40,542 nucleotides of DNA, taken from NCBI GenBank assembly GCA_900696485.1, contig CAADGG010000058.1, positions 1-40,542 on the forward strand. The letters are read 5' to 3'. Shown piece by piece: positions 36,261 through 40,542 of the stretch. Source of the DNA: an uncultured Pseudomonadota bacterium (GTDB lineage: Bacteria; Myxococcota_A; UBA9160; PR03). Below the pieces are notes generated by a model. It did no database searches, was not told the origin of the DNA, and saw only the letters and a list, made by a program, of their open reading frames with translations. Every line of letters begins with the position of its first letter. Position 1 is the stretch's first letter. The position numbers and the translations under genes were made by a program.

Positions 36261-36446
36261 CTACTCCTGCTCGGGAATCTGCAGGCGCGTGGCGCCGCGG
36301 TAGTGGCCGCACTCGCGGCACACCCGGTGGGGCAGCCGCGACGCGCCGCACTGCGGACAGTTCGCACGACCGGGCACCGTCAGCGCGTCGTGCGAGCGCC
36401 GCCAGTTCTTGCGCGTCTTCGAGGTCTTTCGCTTCGGAACCGCCAT
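36261..36446 (-). CDS. rpmF: 50S ribosomal protein L32
   Basis: 61 aa. [22 protein letters not shown] followed by a zinc ribbon [22 protein letters not shown] is diagnostic of the zinc-containing (C+) L32. Its ATG overlaps the upstream DUF177 stop (TGATG). It heads the fatty-acid block as in many bacteria, though plsX and fabH, which often follow it, are absent. Confidence 0.97.
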   Translation of the reverse strand: MAVPKRKTSKTRKNWRRSHDALTVPGRANCPQCGASRLPHRVCRECGHYRGATRLQIPEQE

Positions 36447-37036
36447 CAGCGCTCTCCCTTGCTCCCGCCGTCTCTGCCGACGCTGCGCAGCGCCTCGAGA
36501 GCCGCGAACGGCGAGGTCGGCCGTTCCGCCTCGCATTCGCACGTTTCGAGATTCCGATCCACCCCGCAGCGCGGGCACAGCCCGCGGCAGTCCTCGCGGC
36601 ACAGGGGCTGGACCGGTACGGCCAGAGCGACCGACTCCCGCAACAGCGAGCGCAGGTCGATCTCCGGCCCGTGAAACCATCCCATCTCGAACTCGTCCGC
36701 CAGGCACACGCCCCATCGGGACAGCTCGCGTGCCGCCTCCGGCTCGGGCGGGACGCGGGCGCCCGCCGGTTCCAGCACCAGGCGAAACGGCTCGCGAAGC
36801 GGGGAACGATAGCGGACGAGACAGCGGCTGCACTCGAGGTCGAGGGCCCCCTCGATCCTCCCGTCCAGATACAGCTCCGATCCGATCTTGTAGGCCTGCA
36901 ACGTCGCCGTCGGGACGATCGCCAGCTCTCCGCCGAGCTCGGGGACCGACTCCCGAGCATCCGCCCAGCCGGGATCGTCCGGACCGAACTCGAACTCCGT
37001 GGGGGTCTGCTGGACGCGATCGACGAGAATCTTCAT
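36446..37036 (-). CDS. DUF177 / YceD-family protein
   Basis: 196 aa. The conserved DUF177 core is present: [19 protein letters not shown] early, then a long acidic/hydrophobic mid-section, and the Cys motif [18 protein letters not shown] near the C-terminus. YceD proteins are almost always encoded just upstream of rpmF and are linked to 23S rRNA accumulation or ribosome assembly. Its stop overlaps the rpmF ATG. It begins the minus-strand fatty-acid/rib operon and is divergent from gltX across 132 bp. Confidence 0.93.
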   Translation of the reverse strand: MKILVDRVQQTPTEFEFGPDDPGWADARESVPELGGELAIVPTATLQAYKIGSELYLDGRIEGALDLECSRCLVRYRSPLREPFRLVLEPAGARVPPEPEAARELSRWGVCLADEFEMGWFHGPEIDLRSLLRESVALAVPVQPLCREDCRGLCPRCGVDRNLETCECEAERPTSPFAALEALRSVGRDGGSKGER

Positions 37037-37153
37037 GGAGGTCTTCGTGCCGGTGTGCGCGCGGCGGCGTTCGGGACGATCCCGAGTGCGGGCGGGAGCC
37101 GGGGACTAGCAGAGAAGGGAGCCCTCCTGCCACCATCCGGCGCGCGACCCGGC

Positions 37154-37159
37154 TACAGT
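37154..37159 (+). promoter_or_regulatory. Candidate -10 element of gltX (leaderless mRNA?)
   Basis: TACAGT matches the bacterial -10 consensus at 4 of 6 positions and lies only nine bases before the gltX ATG. A start site ~6-7 bases downstream would put transcription at or next to the ATG. No Shine-Dalgarno sequence is visible before gltX, which agrees with a leaderless mRNA. No convincing -35 was found. Confidence 0.3.
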
Positions 37160-37168
37160 GCGCGTCCC

Positions 37169-38596
37169 ATGACGATCCGGACCCGCTTCGCTCCGAGCCC
37201 CACGGGGTTCCTGCACATCGGCGGCGCCCGCACGGCGCTCTACAACTGGGCCTGGACGCGCCGGCACGGCGGCGTGTTCCTGCTGCGGATCGAGGATACG
37301 GACCGCGCGCGCTCGACGGCGGCGTCCGAGGCCGCCGTCGTCGACGGGCTGCGCTGGCTCGGCATGGATTGGGACGAGAGGCTCTCACGCCAGAGCGAGC
37401 GCGGGGATCTGCACCGCGCCGCCATCGAGACCCTGCTGGCCCGCGACCGCGCCTACCGGTGCGTCTGCACGCCGGACGAGATCGGGGCGCGCAAGCAGCA
37501 GTTCGTGGCGACCGGCGCCAAGTGGACCTACGACGGCCGCTGCGCCGAAGCGAACCACGGGCCCGCCTGCGGTCCCCACACGGTCCGGCTCCGCGTGTCG
37601 AAGACCGGCCGGCTCGACTGGCAGGATCTGGTCTTCGGCCCGAGCGGCCAGGACGCGCGCGAGATCGGCGACATGGTGATCCGCCGCAGTGACGGCTCGC
37701 CGCTCTACCACCTGGCCGTCGTCGTCGACGATGTCGACATGAGGATCACCCACGTGATCCGCGGTGCGGATCACCTCAACAACACGCCGTTCCAGCTCGC
37801 GCTGTACCGGGCGCTCGACGCGCCGATCCCGCAGTTCGCGCATCTGCCGCTGATCGTCGGCGCGGACGGCCGCAAGCTGTCGAAGCGACGCGATCACGTG
37901 TCGGTCCAGCATTTCCGTGAAGCCGGCTATCTGCCCGAAGCGCTGTGCACCTGGCTGGTCCGGATCGGCTGGTCCCACGGCGACCAGGAGATCTTCTCGC
38001 TCGCCGAGATCCGCGCGCTGTTCAGTCTCGAAGCCACCCACCGCTCGCCGGGCCACGCCGATCCCCAGAAGCTCGACTGGATCAACCAGACCTGGATCAA
38101 ACGGCTGCCCGCCGAGCGGCTGGCAGCGGAGCTTCAGCCGTTCCTCGCGGCCGCCACCGATGCCGACGCCGCGGCGGCGGCCGGCAGCGATCCGGGTCTG
38201 CTCGGACTCATCGATCTGCTGCGCGAGCGCAGCAAGACGCTCGCCGAGATGTCCGAGCGTGCGCGCTTCTTCGCGCTGCCGGACGCGGCGCTCGCCTACG
38301 ACCCGAAGGCCGTGCAGAAGCATTGGAAGCCGGCGCTACGCACACCGCTCGCGGCGCTGCGCGACGCGCTCGTGGCGCTGACCGCCTGGGAGCCAGCGGC
38401 GATCGAGGCGGCGTTCGAGGCCACGCTCGCGCAACACGAGGGCCTCGGCCGCGGACCGCTCGCGCAGGCGGTGCGCGTCGCGGTGACCGGCAGCGCCGCG
38501 TCGCCGGGCATCTACGAAACGCTGGCGGTCCTGGGTCGCGAGCGGACACTGGTTCGGCTCGAGCGCGCCCTTGCGGCATGGCCGGCGGCGAGCTGA
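37169..38596 (+). CDS. gltX: Glutamyl-tRNA synthetase
   Basis: 475 aa class I synthetase, normal length. The HIGH-type motif is HIGGARTAL in [21 protein letters not shown]; the KMSKS equivalent is KLSKR in [16 protein letters not shown]. The catalytic domain carries [38 protein letters not shown], and an all-helical anticodon domain follows. It charges tRNA-Glu, and in lineages without GlnRS also tRNA-Gln for later amidation. It is one of few plus-strand genes and is convergent with tRNA-Gln(CTG). There is no obvious SD before the ATG. Confidence 0.96.
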   Translation: MTIRTRFAPSPTGFLHIGGARTALYNWAWTRRHGGVFLLRIEDTDRARSTAASEAAVVDGLRWLGMDWDERLSRQSERGDLHRAAIETLLARDRAYRCVCTPDEIGARKQQFVATGAKWTYDGRCAEANHGPACGPHTVRLRVSKTGRLDWQDLVFGPSGQDAREIGDMVIRRSDGSPLYHLAVVVDDVDMRITHVIRGADHLNNTPFQLALYRALDAPIPQFAHLPLIVGADGRKLSKRRDHVSVQHFREAGYLPEALCTWLVRIGWSHGDQEIFSLAEIRALFSLEATHRSPGHADPQKLDWINQTWIKRLPAERLAAELQPFLAAATDADAAAAAGSDPGLLGLIDLLRERSKTLAEMSERARFFALPDAALAYDPKAVQKHWKPALRTPLAALRDALVALTAWEPAAIEAAFEATLAQHEGLGRGPLAQAVRVAVTGSAASPGIYETLAVLGRERTLVRLERALAAWPAAS

Positions 38597-38602
38597 TCGC
38601 GG

Positions 38603-38667
38603 CGCGCTCGGGCTCGTGCAGAGGGCCCGGCGGTGGCGAAGCGGTCACGTGGGGCGAGCCGAGCGCG
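38603..38667. terminator. Long inverted repeat between gltX and tRNA-Gln (possible bidirectional terminator)
   Basis: cgcgctcgggctcg (38603-38616) and cgagccgagcgcg (38655-38667) pair over 13 bp with a single bulged base and a 38-nt loop. The repeat begins seven bases after the gltX stop and ends three bases before the tRNA CCA end. Position between convergent genes suggests a terminator or attenuator; there is no T-run. Confidence 0.4.
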
Positions 38668-38670
38668 GCG

Positions 38671-38744
38671 TGGATCCCCGGCAAGGATTCGAACCTTGAT
38701 TGACAGGGCCAGAACCTGTTGTCCTACCATTAGACGACCGGGGA
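38671..38744 (-). tRNA. tRNA-Gln(CTG) with encoded CCA
   Basis: The minus strand folds as a complete cloverleaf: acceptor TCCCCGG/CCGGGGA (7 bp), D arm GTCT-AATGGTA-GGAC, anticodon arm ACAGG-TTCTGGC-CCTGT with anticodon CTG (38712-38710), variable CAAT, T arm CAAGG-TTCGAAT-CCTTG. It has U1-A72, discriminator U73 and genome-encoded CCA (38673-38671). The D arm is Glu-like. It lies 41 bp downstream of the methyltransferase stop, same strand. Confidence 0.96.
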
Positions 38745-38785
38745 ATCGCCAGCCGCCGAAGAGGTAGCCGAGCCGACCGGCCTTC

Positions 38786-39661
38786 TCAACCGCCGGCCCC
38801 GCGCGAGCGCGCCGTCACGATCCACGCCGACGCCGGCGCCTCGATCCCGCGCGGCGTCTCGAAGCGGGCGAGTGCCTCCCGCACCGCGGCGACGACGCGC
38901 TCGCGCTGCTCGGGTCCGGCCTGCGCCTCGCGCAGCGCCTGGCCGACCGGGCCGACCGCGAGGAACAGCTCGAGCGCCTCGTCGAGCCCGCCGTTCCCGA
39001 GCGGCATCGGCTGGTCGATCGCCTCGTGCGTGACGTCGACGAAGCCCGCGGCCGCGAGGATCTCGCGCACGCGCCCGGCATCGGCGAACGCGAACGGCCC
39101 GGGAGCGTCCGGCGGCGGCGGGGGCGGAAACGCGACGTGCTGCATCGCGGCGAGCGCCGGCGCCATCATCCACGGATTGCGCTCACGACCCTGCCAGCAC
39201 ACGAAGGCGAGCCGGCCGCCGGGTCGCAGCGCCCGGCCCAGGTTGGTGAAGGCCGCCGGCGGGTCCGCGAAGAACATCACGCCGAAGCGCGAGTACACGC
39301 AGTCGAACCCCGCGTCGGCAAAGCGTGCGGTCTGGGCATCCGCGCACTGCCATTCGATGCGCGCTCCGAGCCCGGCGGCAGCCGCCCGCGCGCGGGCGCG
39401 CTCCAGCATCGGCGCCGAGATGTCGACGGCGACGACGCGCCCGTCCGCCCCGACGGCGCGTGCAAGTTCGAGCGTCGTACCCCCGCAGCCGCAGCCGACG
39501 TCCAGCACGCGCTCGCCGGGTGCGATCCCGGCGCGCTCGCGCACGAGCGTGCCGAGCGCCGCGAGCTGCGCATCGAGCCGCTCCTGCATCGCGACCCACG
39601 ACGGGCCGGCGGCTTCGTTCCAGTAGCGGATCATCTCGGCGTTGGCAGACGCTGCGGTCAT
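38786..39661 (-). CDS. Class I SAM-dependent methyltransferase
   Basis: 291 aa. SAM motif I is VLDVGCGCGGTTLEL, the ribose-binding acidic end is VVAVDIS, post-I ERARAR, motif II-like FDCVYSRFGVMFFADP, and motif III LRPGGRLAFVCW. This layout matches the UbiE/Coq5-like methyltransferase group; the substrate cannot be read from sequence. The ATG has GGAG eight bases upstream. Three 11-bp repeats lie just upstream of it. It stands alone, not overlapping any gene, so it is likely transcribed from its own promoter. Confidence 0.88.
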   Translation of the reverse strand: MTAASANAEMIRYWNEAAGPSWVAMQERLDAQLAALGTLVRERAGIAPGERVLDVGCGCGGTTLELARAVGADGRVVAVDISAPMLERARARAAAAGLGARIEWQCADAQTARFADAGFDCVYSRFGVMFFADPPAAFTNLGRALRPGGRLAFVCWQGRERNPWMMAPALAAMQHVAFPPPPPPDAPGPFAFADAGRVREILAAAGFVDVTHEAIDQPMPLGNGGLDEALELFLAVGPVGQALREAQAGPEQRERVVAAVREALARFETPRGIEAPASAWIVTARSRGAGG

Positions 39662-39677
39662 CGTCGGATCTCCCGGT

Positions 39678-39710
39678 CAGAGTTCATGCAGAGTTCGCGC
39701 AGAGTTCGTG
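39678..39710. repeat. Three 11-bp tandem repeats upstream of the methyltransferase
   Basis: cagagttcatg, cagagttcgcg and cagagttcgtg lie head to tail (39678-39688, 39689-39699, 39700-39710). The conserved part is cagagttc. The 11-bp period is about one helical turn, and the block starts 17 bases before the methyltransferase ATG on the transcribed side. An operator array is possible; no matching regulator is encoded here. Confidence 0.7.
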
Positions 39711-40060
39711 CGATGGGCGCGCATTCGAGCGGCCCGATGGCTCGCCTTCCGTCGGGCGCCACGGGAGAGTACCGTCCGCCGGCAACCCCGGCCGATGCTG
39801 CGGAGCCGGCGGGGGGCAGGGAAGGCGTGTCCCGTCAGATTCGTGGGGTGGGTGCGCACTCTTCGACGCGGATGTGGAGAATCGGGCGGCCCCCTGCGAC
39901 GTCCTCGAACGCTGGCGGCGACTGCGGGAGGACGGATCGAGCTGCCTCGGGACGTCGTTCCGTCCCGGAACCGGCGAGGCGCCGGCTGCTCGCCCCGCCG
40001 CTTGGAACCTGCGGGGCTCAGGAAGGAACGCCCCCGCCGCCATCCGGTAGACCCGTCGCC
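39711..40060. other. Non-coding gap between methyltransferase and right-edge ORF
   Basis: About 350 bp with no reading frame that shows protein-like composition. Open frames on both strands here are Arg/Pro/Ala-rich and low in hydrophobic residues, as expected of chance frames in GC-rich DNA. No RNA fold, strong promoter or terminator was recognised. It must contain the divergent promoters of the methyltransferase and probably of the edge ORF. Confidence 0.5.
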
Positions 40061-40542
40061 ATGACGTCGAGAGACACCGCTCCGGCCGCGCGAGACATGC
40101 AGCGCGCCGTGCACAGGGCGATCGGGGGAGCCGGTCCCGTGGAGTTGGCTCTCGCCATGTCCGAACAGGCGCGCGAGATCGCGATCTGCGGGACCATGGC
40201 GCGAGACGCGGCGCTCTCCTACGACGACGCTCGCGCACGGGTGTTGCGCCGGCTGCTCGGCGGGCGATTGTACGATCTGGCCTATCCGGAGTCCGGCCCC
40301 TGCCGACGCACGTCGTCCGGCTTCGGCTCCGAGAGGTCGTCTCGACCGGGTGGACGCGGCGCTCCCGAACCGGAGCGACTCGACCGCGATGACGGGGCGC
40401 GCCACGCTGACAGGCTTGCCGAGAATCGGCCGACGATGTTCGGAGGCGGGTGGGAGGAGCACACCCTGCGCCGATGTCCTCGGCGGACGAGCTTCGGCGC
40501 TGCGTACGGCTTTGGTACGGCCGCCTCCGGATTACGGCTCCG
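40061..40542 (+). CDS. Small conserved-hypothetical protein, partial at the right edge
   Basis: An ATG at 40061 opens a frame without stop to the window end (160 codons). Residues 1-~76 look like a genuine short protein (MTSRDTAPAARDMQ..ELALAMSEQAREIAICGTMARDAALSYDDARARVLRRLLGGRLYDLAYP), similar in pattern to small hypothetical proteins common in Myxococcota and Planctomycetes-type genomes. After residue ~76 the frame turns Arg/Gly/Pro-rich and resembles chance sequence, so a frameshift or sequence error near 40288 is possible. Start assignment and extent are uncertain. Confidence 0.45.
   Translation, partial: MTSRDTAPAARDMQRAVHRAIGGAGPVELALAMSEQAREIAICGTMARDAALSYDDARARVLRRLLGGRLYDLAYPESGPCRRTSSGFGSERSSRPGGRGAPEPERLDRDDGARHADRLAENRPTMFGGGWEEHTLRRCPRRTSFGAAYGFGTAASGLRL

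Noticed and set aside
35183..37168. ~660-aa upstream extension of gltX
   Set aside because: It is antisense to fabD, rpmF and DUF177; the real GluRS starts at 37169 with its conserved N-terminus.
39677..40462. 261-aa minus-strand frame in the right-hand gap
   Set aside because: Composition is Arg/Pro/Ser-rich and domain-free, and it opposes the more protein-like plus-strand ORF at 40061.

Overview
The window looks like one end-to-end contig from a GC-rich, Gram-negative deltaproteobacterium-like organism (Myxococcota, Desulfobacterota or a related lineage). The reasons are outer-membrane biogenesis genes (LolC/E-type permease, Lnt, LptE), gene orders that match known deltaproteobacterial blocks (rpmF-fab-acpP-fabF-rpiB-glyA-nrdR-ribD-ribH-nusB; lptE-holA-rpsT; phoH-ybeY-lnt-prfB-lysS-lol), DUF4388/PATAN proteins, an MJ0042 zinc-ribbon receiver protein and a large chemosensory operon. 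The placement is inferred from content only. Almost everything is on the minus strand. Only rpsT, gltX and an open ORF at the right edge are on the plus strand. Genes are packed with 4-base stop/start overlaps, and GTG and TTG starts are common.

Transcription runs right to left. (1) 40.5-38.7 kb: a small conserved-hypothetical ORF cut by the right edge, a ~400 bp non-coding stretch with a three-copy 11-bp repeat, a SAM-dependent methyltransferase and tRNA-Gln(CTG), convergent with gltX. (2) 37.0-28.3 kb: a housekeeping block of DUF177/YceD, rpmF, fabD, acpP, fabF, an in-frame RpiB-GlyA fusion, nrdR, ribD, ribH, nusB and a free-standing M17-peptidase N-terminal domain. plsX, fabH, fabG, ribE and ribBA, often found in this block, are missing. 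(3) 28.1-12.9 kb: a 12-gene chemosensory operon (DUF4388-pseudoreceiver-GAF, cheY, cheA, two cheW, zinc-ribbon/degenerate receiver, HEAT-repeat protein, cheR, cheB, coiled-coil/GAF, cheY, multi-TM MCP). (4) 12.9-11.3 kb: lptE-holA, 25 bp after the MCP gene and convergent with rpsT. (5) 10.8-0.1 kb: a TPR/zinc-ribbon membrane protein, a DUF4388 protein, phoH, ybeY, lnt, prfB (with the classic programmed +1 frameshift), lysS and a LolC/E permease with an unusual hydrophobic N-terminal extension, ending in a 54-bp direct repeat at the contig edge that is probably an assembly artefact.

The most unusual content is the chemosensory operon. It has a complete CheA/W/Y/B/R core and an MCP with a membrane-embedded N-terminal module. 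It also has four accessory proteins (HEAT scaffold, degenerate zinc-ribbon receiver, GAF/coiled coil, PATAN-pseudoreceiver-GAF), with no flagellar or pilus gene in view. The output is therefore unknown. The second is the RpiB-GlyA fusion.
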